Source of the DNA: Deltaproteobacteria bacterium
GTDB lineage: Bacteria > Desulfobacterota > Binatia > UBA12015
DNA: 6,162 bases
Assembly: GCA_003447545.1 (NCBI GenBank)
Contig: DLYX01000227.1
Span: forward strand, 1 to 6,162
Direction of reading: 5' to 3'
Positions within the stretch are counted from its first letter, which is position 1. Every line of letters starts with the position of its first letter. Shown one piece after another: positions 1 through 5,857 of this stretch. Under the pieces are notes generated by a model. The model was not told the origin of the DNA, made no database searches, and worked only from the letters and a program-made list of their open reading frames with translations. The position numbers and the translations under genes are program-made.

Positions 1-503
1 TGGAACCCCTCGCACGCTCGGTTACAGATGCTGGCGGCGTATGGGCCGTTCCCGCTCTCGCGGGTCTCGGTGGACCCCATCTGGACCTCGAGGCGCGGGG
101 GATGATCGGGGGGATCTCGCGCGCAACCTCAAAGGCGCATATCGCGCGCGCGATGTTGGAAGGAATTGCATGGAGGTGTGCCGAGGCAGCTGTCGCTTTG
201 GGCGGGGAAAATGGGGCAGAGCGCATTCGGGTTGCTGGAGGCGCAGCGGCCAACGACCTTCTTCTGCAATTGGTGGCAGACGCCTCCGGGGCAGAGGTTC
301 AGCGGCCTGCGTTACTGGATCGAGCTGCCTTGGGAGCAGCGTACCTCGCGCAGCGGGCTCTCGGCTTGACCACCGATCAGGAAATTTCGGAGCGTTGGCG
401 AGCGGATCAAAGCTTTACGCCAAGCTGGTCACAGGATGAGCGCGCCACTCGGCGAGAAAAATGGCTTAGCCGGATCGCACTCTCTCGCGCTGCCGGCACC
501 TGA
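1..503 (+). CDS. glpK: Glycerol kinase-like FGGY carbohydrate kinase, C-terminal part (5' end outside window)
   Basis: The reading frame enters from the left edge (first whole codon at base 3) and ends at TGA 501-503, leaving 166 residues. By family, the enzyme phosphorylates glycerol with ATP to glycerol 3-phosphate in the cytoplasm. The segment GLGGPHLDLEARG (visible residues 21-33) aligns with the GLGAPYWDPDARG region of GlpK. Residues 33-53 (GMIGGISRATSKAHI then ARAMLE) fit FGGY kinase signature 2. RVAGGAAAND (76-85) matches the ADP-binding RVDGGAVANN segment, and RPALLDRAALGAAYLA (101-116) matches the GlpK-type TALGAAYLAG block. The tail, with FTPSWSQDERATRREKW, resembles the usual GlpK end. 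Oddity: the aromatic YW of the PYWDP segment is HL here. Substrate-binding residues lie upstream and are not visible, so a related polyol or sugar kinase remains possible. The porin gene starts 36 bases downstream, suggesting co-transcription. Confidence 0.85.
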   Translation, partial: EPLARSVTDAGGVWAVPALAGLGGPHLDLEARGMIGGISRATSKAHIARAMLEGIAWRCAEAAVALGGENGAERIRVAGGAAANDLLLQLVADASGAEVQRPALLDRAALGAAYLAQRALGLTTDQEISERWRADQSFTPSWSQDERATRREKWLSRIALSRAAGT

Positions 504-539
504 CTTCTCTTAGGCACTCAGCTATGATGCGAGGTCGCG

Positions 540-1844
540 ATGGAGCAAATATCTTCGGATAAAAAACAGCTTTGCGGAAGGCTGGTCGCGCTTCTCGCAA
601 TCTTTTGGAGTTGTGTCGGCCCGCTCTCGGCCGACGCCGCCAAAGTCCCCGAATTGCTGGGCAGCGAACCGGTGGTGGGCGATCTCAGGTCTCTCGCGGA
701 ACCCCGGCCTCGACCCCTTGACGATCTGAATGCGGAGCTGAGCCCCTATGGTGTCCGATTGGGGCTCGGTTATACGACAACGGTTCTGGGTAATCCTGTT
801 GGCGGAGCGAACCAGGGCGTGAGCTATGCGGGTTTGATGGCCTTCGGCGTGTTCCTTGATCTGGAGGAATGGTGGGGGTGGAGCGATACGGAGTTCCATA
901 TTTCAGGCTCCTGGGCCACAGGGTCCAGCTTGACTGCGGACCATATCCACAACACGGTGAATGTCTCCAATGTCTTCAGCGGGCAGGCCGCGCGGCTTTA
1001 TGAATTGACATTGCAATCCAAATTTTTCGATGAGCAGTTCGAAATTCGTATCGGAAAAATTTCGGCGGGCGAATATTTTGCGGTGAACCCGCTTGGTTCC
1101 TATTTCCTCAATCTATCCTTTGATGACAACCCGGCTGCCGTCGCATATAACGACCCTGCTTTTGCAATTGACCCCGTCGCACTCTGGGGCATCATGGGCA
1201 GTCTGAAGTTGACCAACGAGCGATGGAACCTTCGGGCGGCGGTTTATGATGCCTCCAACCCGACGCAGTGGAATGAGTATAACAGTGGCTTGAATTTCAG
1301 ATTCAATCCCGCCAACGGCATGCTGTTTACGGGGCAACTCGACTACCATCTCCCGAGCATTGAGGGCGCGGGCCGCGGGGGCAGTCAGATGTCTATCGGC
1401 ATGTTTGTCGACACGGGGAAGCGCCCGCTTTTGACAAACGCCCAAGCCTCTCAGGAAGGCAACACCAATTTCTGGTTGACGGTACAGCATGATTTCGGAG
1501 AGATCGTGAATACAGGAGATCAGCTGGCCGGATTTTTGACAATGACGGGCGCGCCTCAGACGAACCTGAATATGTTTCCGTTCTCCGTCGCTTCCGGGTT
1601 CGTCTGGAACGGGCTGCTCGCTCAGAGGCCATCAGACGCTGTGGCGCTGGCCGCCTCCTATTATCGGTTCAGCTCCAAGCTCCCCGGGCAGACGCACGAG
1701 ATTGCTCTGGAGCTTGCCTATACCCTGAGGCTGACTCCATGGATGACCATACAGCCAGACCTGCAGGGCGTGCTCCGCCCTTCGGGTACGGGGAAAATCC
1801 CCAGTGCTCTGGTGATGGGTTTTTCTACCGAAGTCGTTTTCTGA
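540..1844 (+). CDS. OprB-family carbohydrate-selective outer-membrane porin
   Basis: The 434-residue product is normal in length for the OprB family, beta-barrel porins that let sugars and polyols diffuse across the outer membrane. Residues 1-34 look like a Sec signal peptide: basic Lys8, Lys9 and Arg14, a hydrophobic core LVALLAIFW, and likely cleavage in the SADAA-K region (after Ala33 or Ala34). Family hallmarks follow in order: LLGSEPVVGDLR-like N-terminus, YTTTVLGNPVGGANQG, FLDLEEWWGW, the FEIRIGKISAGEYF strand, and the C-terminal LAYTLRLTPWMTIQPDLQ then RPSGTG. The protein ends in EVVF, with the terminal Phe expected for BAM-dependent insertion. The ATG at 540 has GAGG at 531-534, five bases upstream. 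There is no convincing lipobox around Cys25. It lies 36 bases after the glycerol-kinase-like gene, so glycerol or another polyol is a reasonable cargo guess, but specificity cannot be read from the sequence. Confidence 0.9.
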   Translation: MEQISSDKKQLCGRLVALLAIFWSCVGPLSADAAKVPELLGSEPVVGDLRSLAEPRPRPLDDLNAELSPYGVRLGLGYTTTVLGNPVGGANQGVSYAGLMAFGVFLDLEEWWGWSDTEFHISGSWATGSSLTADHIHNTVNVSNVFSGQAARLYELTLQSKFFDEQFEIRIGKISAGEYFAVNPLGSYFLNLSFDDNPAAVAYNDPAFAIDPVALWGIMGSLKLTNERWNLRAAVYDASNPTQWNEYNSGLNFRFNPANGMLFTGQLDYHLPSIEGAGRGGSQMSIGMFVDTGKRPLLTNAQASQEGNTNFWLTVQHDFGEIVNTGDQLAGFLTMTGAPQTNLNMFPFSVASGFVWNGLLAQRPSDAVALAASYYRFSSKLPGQTHEIALELAYTLRLTPWMTIQPDLQGVLRPSGTGKIPSALVMGFSTEVVF

Positions 1845-1862
1845 TTCCGGGCATTTTCCCGT

Positions 1863-1887
1863 ATTCTGCGCTCGGCCTGTTCAGAAT
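1863..1887 (+). other. Weak inverted repeat after the porin gene
   Basis: ATTCTG (1863-1868) and CAGAAT (1882-1887) are perfect reverse complements separated by 13 bases, starting 18 bases after the porin stop. A modest hairpin could form in the message. There is no T-run after it and the stem is AT-rich and short, so it is not a good intrinsic terminator. It may be chance. The remaining bases of this 134-base gap hold no promoter I would defend. Confidence 0.2.
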
Positions 1888-1964
1888 CCACGCAATTCCG
1901 TCGAGGGTAGAAGCAAGGGAAACAATAGGCGGGGTTCTGATTCGGAACGCTCCTTCAGCCAAGC

Positions 1965-1969
1965 GGAGG
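1965..1969 (+). promoter_or_regulatory. Shine-Dalgarno site for the small membrane protein
   Basis: GGAGG lies nine bases before the GTG at 1979. This is the best ribosome-binding site in the gap after the porin. It sets the start of the small gene at GTG rather than at the far upstream ATG at 1739, which lies inside the porin gene. Confidence 0.5.
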
Positions 1970-1978
1970 CATTCTCTG

Positions 1979-2179
1979 GTGTCGCCCTGGAAGCAAAAAA
2001 ATCTCACTCGATTGATCGTATACGGTCTGCTCTGCGCGGCGACCGGAGCCTACGTGTATTTTGGCTACGGCAAATGGATCGACACCTCAGTAGATTCTCT
2101 CTTTCACTGGAGGAGTGCGGCTGTAGATTCTGCCCGCGATTATCGAGGCGGGTCGGATCGCTCCGAAGAAAATCCGTGA
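1979..2179 (+). CDS. Small single-pass membrane protein, 66 residues, unknown function
   Basis: I do not recognise a family. From the GTG at 1979 to TGA 2177-2179 the product is 66 residues. It has a basic N-terminus (MSPWKQKNLTR), one hydrophobic segment at about residues 12-31 (LIVYGLLCAATGAYVYFGYG), and a polar, charged tail ending SDRSEENP. The positive-inside rule puts the N-terminus in the cytoplasm and the tail in the periplasm. Support comes from the GGAGG nine bases upstream and a sensible membrane-protein layout. It lies 134 bases after the porin, on the same strand, and could be read from the same transcript. The frame is also open upstream into the porin gene, where it is only a shadow. 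No homology can be checked here, so a chance reading frame is possible. Confidence 0.5.
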   Translation: MSPWKQKNLTRLIVYGLLCAATGAYVYFGYGKWIDTSVDSLFHWRSAAVDSARDYRGGSDRSEENP

Positions 2180-2180
2180 A

Positions 2181-2221
2181 GCTGATTGTCGACAGGAGCG
2201 GCGACCAGCTGTCGGGCCAGC
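2181..2221. other. Imperfect hairpin between convergent genes (possible bidirectional terminator)
   Basis: The gap between the small plus-strand gene (stop at 2179) and the response regulator (stop at 2235) contains nested complementary arms. GCTG (2181-2184) pairs with CAGC (2218-2221), and CGACAG (2190-2195) pairs with CTGTCG (2209-2214) around a 13-base loop. The position suits a shared transcription stop. There is no T-run on either side, so it does not meet the usual intrinsic-terminator pattern. Confidence 0.3.
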
Positions 2222-2234
2222 AGTCTCGATGAGC

Positions 2235-3632
2235 CTATCTCACCGGGCGAAAGGAGGAGGCTTCGATCCCGTACTCGGCGAGCTTTCCCTGCAGGTGCTG
2301 GCGGTACATGCCAATTGCTTCTGCTGTCCTCGAGATATTTCCCTCGTGGCGAGCGAGGGCGGCTTCCAGAAAGGAGCGCTCGAACTCCGCAACGACAATT
2401 TGTTTGGCTTCCTTGAAGGGAAGCGTGTGGTCGACAGCCACGCCGACAGTCCCTGCTGTCGACTGTCGGACAGTATCCGGGAGGCCTTCGATATCGATCT
2501 CGATCCCGTCGGCCAAAACGACAGATTGTTCGATTACATGCTCCAGTTCCCGAACGTTTCCCTTCCACTCTGCGTCGGCCAGGGCGCGCATTGCCGCTGG
2601 GGTGAATCGAGCTCGCTCGCGGCCGAGGCGTTCGGCAATGCCGTCAAGGAAATAATCTATCAGAATAGGCAGGTCGCCTTCGCGCTCCCGGAGGGGAGGT
2701 AAGGATATCGGGACGACGTTGAGCCGGTAGAAGAGGTCTTCTCGAAAAGTCCCATCGGCCACCTTGGCTTCCAGATCGTGATTGGTAGCCGCAATGATCC
2801 GAACATCGACCTTCAGGGTGATGTCGCCGCCGACGCGTTGAATTTCCTTTTCCTGCAGTGCGCGCAGGATTTTCGCTTGTGTCTCGAGAGCCATATCGCC
2901 GATCTCATCGAGAAAGAGTGTGCCCCCGTCCGCAAGTTCGAACTTGCCCTCGCGCGCGCGAACCGCCCCGGTAAAAGCCCCCTTCTCGTGGCCGAAGAGT
3001 TCGCTTTCGACGAGCTCGCGAGTGAAGGCCGCACAGTTCACCTTGACCAATGGTCGTTGTTTCCGGGGACTCCCGAGGTGGATCGCGTTGGCCACCAGTT
3101 CTTTGCCCGTCCCGCTGGGCCCCCGAACCAGGACCGTGAGGTCCGAGTCAGCCACTTTGCGAATCACTTCGAAAACGCGCTGCATGCTCGGGCTTCGACC
3201 TACAAAATTATCAAGCCCGAGGGATGCTCCGATCTGTTCCCGAAGAAGTTGGTTTTCGACTCGGGTCGTACGCGTGTCGAGAACTCGCGAGACTTTGAGG
3301 AGCAACTCGTCATTATCGAACGGTTTGGGCACATAGTCCGACGCACCCAGTTTCATGGCGTCGACAGCGGTTTTTTCGGAGCCATAGGCTGTGATCATGA
3401 TCAGGGCTGTTTCGGAGGCGTTCTTCCGGGTCCAGGCAAGAAGCTCCATGCCGCTCATTCCCTGCATGCTGAGATCGCTGATGATGAGATGGTACGGGGT
3501 TTGCCCGATCGCCTCGATCGCCTCTTCACCCGAGGTGCAGACATCAACTCGGTAGCCCTTTTTTTTGAGCAATCTTTGAATCGCAATGCCGATGGCGGCT
3601 TCGTCGTCGACGACGAGAATCGAATGTTTCAC
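2235..3632 (-). CDS. Sigma-54-dependent response regulator, NtrC family (REC-AAA+-Fis HTH)
   Basis: This 465-residue protein has the full NtrC-type layout. The receiver domain (about 3-118) has acidic pocket Asp9/Asp10, phospho-acceptor Asp53 in LIISDLSMQG, Thr81 and Lys103. The AAA+ domain (about 142-372) has Walker A GPSGTGKE (171-178), an intact GAFTGA sigma-54 contact loop (218-223), Walker B GGTLFLDEIGD (236-246), arginine fingers in FREDLFYRL (296-304), and GNVREL (358-363) for sensor II. The C-terminal Fis-type helix-turn-helix is at about 430-455 (GNISRTAEAIGMYRQHLQGKL). It should bind upstream enhancers and use ATP to open sigma-54 promoters when phosphorylated. The start codon is GTG at 3632-3630, overlapping the kinase TGA as GTGA, with GAGGAG eight bases upstream inside the kinase gene. 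This indicates translational coupling to its cognate kinase. Oddity: Walker A has Pro172 where the family normally has Glu, Asp or Gln. Target genes are not evident. Confidence 0.95.
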   Translation of the reverse strand: MKHSILVVDDEAAIGIAIQRLLKKKGYRVDVCTSGEEAIEAIGQTPYHLIISDLSMQGMSGMELLAWTRKNASETALIMITAYGSEKTAVDAMKLGASDYVPKPFDNDELLLKVSRVLDTRTTRVENQLLREQIGASLGLDNFVGRSPSMQRVFEVIRKVADSDLTVLVRGPSGTGKELVANAIHLGSPRKQRPLVKVNCAAFTRELVESELFGHEKGAFTGAVRAREGKFELADGGTLFLDEIGDMALETQAKILRALQEKEIQRVGGDITLKVDVRIIAATNHDLEAKVADGTFREDLFYRLNVVPISLPPLREREGDLPILIDYFLDGIAERLGRERARFTPAAMRALADAEWKGNVRELEHVIEQSVVLADGIEIDIEGLPDTVRQSTAGTVGVAVDHTLPFKEAKQIVVAEFERSFLEAALARHEGNISRTAEAIGMYRQHLQGKLAEYGIEASSFRPVR

Positions 3633-5710
3633 GCGTAGATCTCCTCGGAGTTCATGGGTAAATCAATTTGAAAAGAGAGACCGCTACCCGGAACCTGAGA
3701 GGCGCGAATCTCGCCGCCATGCGCTTCGATCGTTCTTTTTGAAATAGCCAGTCCAAGCCCGGTGCCTGTTTCCTTGGTTGTGAAAAAAGACTCGAAAAGG
3801 TTGTCCAGATCCTGCGCCGGCACGCCGGGCCCTGTGTCGGTGACCTCGATGGAGACCTTGTTGAGGGCCGAGCTGACAGCGACGCGAATCTCCTTGGTCC
3901 CTTCGCTGTCGGCGAGAGCATCGCGGGCATTTTCGATCAGGTTGACCATGACGAGACGGAGTTTTTCGGCATCGGCTTTGGTGGAGAGTGCCGCCGGCGA
4001 TTGTACAATCAACTCGATTCCGGCAGAGCGCAGGCTGGGGCGTAATTCTTCGGCTGTACGCCGGGTAAGAGCGGCGAGATCGACCGATACCAGGGTAGGA
4101 TCGTCGCGCTTGGCGTACCGGAGAAGGAGCGCGACCTGATTTTCGATTCGGTCGAGAGACTCAACGATCAGCGTATGTTCCTGTTGGTAGGGCGAGTCGG
4201 GTTCCTCCACGAGCTGCTGGGCCAGACTGCGCGCCGCGGTGGCGGGGTTTCGGATCTCATGGGCCACTCGAGCCGTGAGTTCGCCGATCGCGGAGAGCTT
4301 CTCCGCGTGGGCAAGAGAGCGCTCGACCTCCAGGGTGCGTCCGAGCATATCGGCCCCGTCGAGAAGTAAACCGAGCTGGTCGGCGAAGCCTTCGATGGCC
4401 GACAACTCTTCACTTCCGAAACTTGAGCCAACGAGATCCGTGCGCATCAGGATATGTCCCCATAGACGGCGCGAGCCACGGACGCAGACGACGCCTACGA
4501 CATGAGCTTGATTGCGCGGACCACGCAACTCTTCCGGGAGGTGGGTGAGCTCGCCTCCTGCCAGCGTGCGCTTGGCGAGAGCATCTGCAGCCTCGCCGCG
4601 CGGCCAGATCTCTTCGAGTTTCTCGATGCGAAATTTCCCGAACGTCTGCGCGCCACCATCGCGCCAGATCAGGCCGGCACCCTCGAGTTGGAAGGCGTGA
4701 GTCAGAGCTGCCAATGCGCGGACGGAACATTGCTGCGTCCCCAGCGCCGGAGAAAGGGCATGAAGCGCTTCGCGCAAGACGCCTTGCTTGTTGTGGGCGC
4801 GCCTGAAAATGATGCGATCGAAGAGCGCCCAGCAAGCCTGCAGGCCTGCGCCGGCGATCAGGAGTCCATACACGGACCCGAGAAAGATCTGCATCCAGAA
4901 GCGCTCGTTTTCCGGAAGGAAGGAAGTCTCCCAATAAACGAGAAACGCACCGGCAATACCGGTTCCCACAAAGCAGAGCGCGACGAGTGTATCGCGCAAG
5001 ACTGCGCCGAGGTTCCGGATCGCAAAGGGCGCCGCGACCAGTGCACCGAAGAGAGCCATGGTCCACGCGGCGGTGAAGATCTTGGCGTCGCTGCTCTGGG
5101 TGAGGACGACACCGCTTACCGTGATCAGCAGAACGACGGCGGCACTGGAAACGACGCGAAGTGGTCGTTCGGTTGCACCAAATGGAGTCTTCCAGCTGGA
5201 GGTCTCGTTCTTTCGCAGACCCTGAATTGAAAGAAAGAACATCAGGGCCATATAGCCATATGTGATCCCGCCGTAGAGACGGCTGCCGAGACTTTGGTCG
5301 TAGGGCTGCGTGGATCCTGCCATCGCAATCAGACTGACAATGGTCGCAGAGCCATAGTTCAGGAGTAACCAGCGCCGACGCAAGATTGGCGCGCCCGGCT
5401 CGAAATAATGAGCCATATGGCGAAAGAGTGCGACCGCGGCGAAGCCCGCGAGATCATTCGCCATGACCATATAGGTGCCCAGGATCGAGTTGTCCGGATC
5501 GAGAGCGTCGGGAGCCAGAGTGGAGAGGGCTGCTGTAAAGTAGGCGATGCAGGTCGCAATGCCGAGCAGTGGGTGCAGGCGTGAGATCGGACCTTGCGCG
5601 CGGCCGGTGCGCAGGGCAATCCAGCCGGTCCGCGCGATGACCGCCCAAACCAGCATAACCAGAAAAAAGGCTCCGCTGACCAGAAGGTTGGAGAGTGGGA
5701 TTACGTGCAT
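3629..5710 (-). CDS. Multi-pass membrane sensor histidine kinase with GAF-like domain
   Basis: The product is 693 residues from ATG 5710-5708. That start is preferred because AGGAA lies six bases upstream. An in-frame TTG at 5728 would add six residues but has no ribosome site. About nine membrane helices are visible near residues 8-26, 47-65, 76-99, 114-132, 147-165, 186-205, 211-232, 241-260 and 272-295. Basic loops after the odd-numbered helices give N-out, C-in topology. A GAF-like domain follows (about 312-454), then the HisKA dimerisation helix with phospho-acceptor His484 in HEIRNP, and a HATPase domain with N box NLIENARDAL (590-599), G1 DTGPGVP (625-631), F box FESFFTTK (639-646) and G2 GTGLGLAI (649-656). 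The HEIRNP motif resembles NtrB/AtoS-like kinases that pair with NtrC-type regulators. It overlaps the downstream regulator gene by four bases, so that is its expected partner. The membrane sensor region matches no family I can name, and the signal is unknown. Confidence 0.93.
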   Translation of the reverse strand: MHVIPLSNLLVSGAFFLVMLVWAVIARTGWIALRTGRAQGPISRLHPLLGIATCIAYFTAALSTLAPDALDPDNSILGTYMVMANDLAGFAAVALFRHMAHYFEPGAPILRRRWLLLNYGSATIVSLIAMAGSTQPYDQSLGSRLYGGITYGYMALMFFLSIQGLRKNETSSWKTPFGATERPLRVVSSAAVVLLITVSGVVLTQSSDAKIFTAAWTMALFGALVAAPFAIRNLGAVLRDTLVALCFVGTGIAGAFLVYWETSFLPENERFWMQIFLGSVYGLLIAGAGLQACWALFDRIIFRRAHNKQGVLREALHALSPALGTQQCSVRALAALTHAFQLEGAGLIWRDGGAQTFGKFRIEKLEEIWPRGEAADALAKRTLAGGELTHLPEELRGPRNQAHVVGVVCVRGSRRLWGHILMRTDLVGSSFGSEELSAIEGFADQLGLLLDGADMLGRTLEVERSLAHAEKLSAIGELTARVAHEIRNPATAARSLAQQLVEEPDSPYQQEHTLIVESLDRIENQVALLLRYAKRDDPTLVSVDLAALTRRTAEELRPSLRSAGIELIVQSPAALSTKADAEKLRLVMVNLIENARDALADSEGTKEIRVAVSSALNKVSIEVTDTGPGVPAQDLDNLFESFFTTKETGTGLGLAISKRTIEAHGGEIRASQVPGSGLSFQIDLPMNSEEIYA
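3641..3646 (-). promoter_or_regulatory. Shine-Dalgarno site for the response regulator, inside the kinase gene
   Basis: GAGGAG on the minus strand lies eight bases before the GTG start at 3632. It fixes the unusual GTG start and, with the GTGA stop/start overlap, supports coupled translation of kinase and regulator. Confidence 0.65.
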
Positions 5711-5716
5711 AGTCGG

Positions 5717-5721
5717 TTCCT
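5717..5721 (-). promoter_or_regulatory. Shine-Dalgarno site that decides the kinase start
   Basis: AGGAA on the minus strand ends six bases before the ATG at 5710. It favours this ATG over the in-frame TTG at 5728, which has no purine-rich site at the right distance. Confidence 0.6.
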
Positions 5722-5724
5722 GTC

Positions 5725-5739
5725 GCAAGAAGCGAGCCA
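5725..5739 (-). promoter_or_regulatory. Candidate sigma-54 (-24/-12) promoter element before the kinase gene
   Basis: On the minus strand the sequence reads TGGCTCG, four bases, then TTGC. GG (5738-5737) and GC (5726-5725) are separated by exactly ten bases, as in the sigma-54 consensus TGGCACG-N4-TTGC, with one change in the first block. Because the downstream gene pair encodes a sigma-54 activator, autoregulation is attractive. Against it, transcription would start about three bases before the ATG at 5710, leaving out the Shine-Dalgarno site and giving a nearly leaderless message. It may be a chance match. Confidence 0.3.
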
Positions 5740-5765
5740 GACCAGCGGGCCATTGGACCAGCGGG
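5740..5765. repeat. Two-copy 10-base direct repeat upstream of the kinase gene
   Basis: GACCAGCGGG occurs at 5740-5749 and again at 5756-5765 on the plus strand (CCCGCTGGTC on the coding strand of the kinase). Both copies are perfect, with a six-base spacer and a 16-base period. The copy nearer the kinase abuts the -24-like element. The arrangement could be a tandem binding site for a regulator, though two copies could also be coincidence. Confidence 0.45.
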
Positions 5766-5807
5766 TTCTCTGGGCCCTCGGGAGGACCGTCGACATTCGG
5801 ATCGCCA

Positions 5808-5831
5808 CACTGCCTAATTCCCTATGCAGTG
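5808..5831. repeat. Inverted repeat between the epimerase-like gene and the kinase gene
   Basis: CACTGC (5808-5813) and GCAGTG (5826-5831) are perfect reverse complements around a 12-base AT-rich spacer. On the minus strand it lies 26 bases after the epimerase-like stop and about 100 bases before the kinase ATG. It could be an operator, an activator-binding site at enhancer distance, or a weak hairpin ending the upstream transcript. No T-run follows it. An alternative small hairpin, GCAG with CTGC (5826-5837), overlaps its left arm on the minus strand. Confidence 0.35.
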
Positions 5832-5857
5832 GGCTGCCGTAAAGAGTTTGGGGCGAG

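Noticed and set aside
41..439. Plus-strand open frames at 41-439 and 166-369
   Set aside because: Both are other-frame shadows of the glycerol-kinase-like gene, whose frame carries FGGY signature 2 and the ADP-binding motif.
1825..2007. Minus-strand 60-residue open frame after the porin
   Set aside because: It lacks a convincing ribosome site, overlaps the porin end and the small membrane gene, and shows no domain or membrane signature.
2778..3638. Long plus-strand open frame (286 residues) opposite the response regulator
   Set aside because: It is the antisense shadow of a gene with complete NtrC-family motifs. The predicted product shows no recognisable domain, and long antisense frames are expected in GC-rich coding DNA.
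4502..5230. Plus-strand open frame (242 residues) opposite the histidine kinase
   Set aside because: It is antisense to the well-supported kinase membrane and GAF-like regions. It has a charged low-complexity composition and no recognisable motif.
2235..5710. PrsK/PrsR (PEP-CTERM/exosortase) two-component system
   Set aside because: The layout (multi-TM, GAF, kinase plus sigma-54 regulator) is similar, but the kinase H box is HEIRNP rather than the HEFKN type I associate with PrsK. The receiver begins like an ordinary NtrC/AtoC type, and no exosortase or PEP-CTERM gene is in view.
5711..5728. TTG at 5728 as the kinase start
   Set aside because: It adds only six residues, has no Shine-Dalgarno site and lies inside the -24/-12-like element. 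The ATG at 5710 has AGGAA at good spacing.
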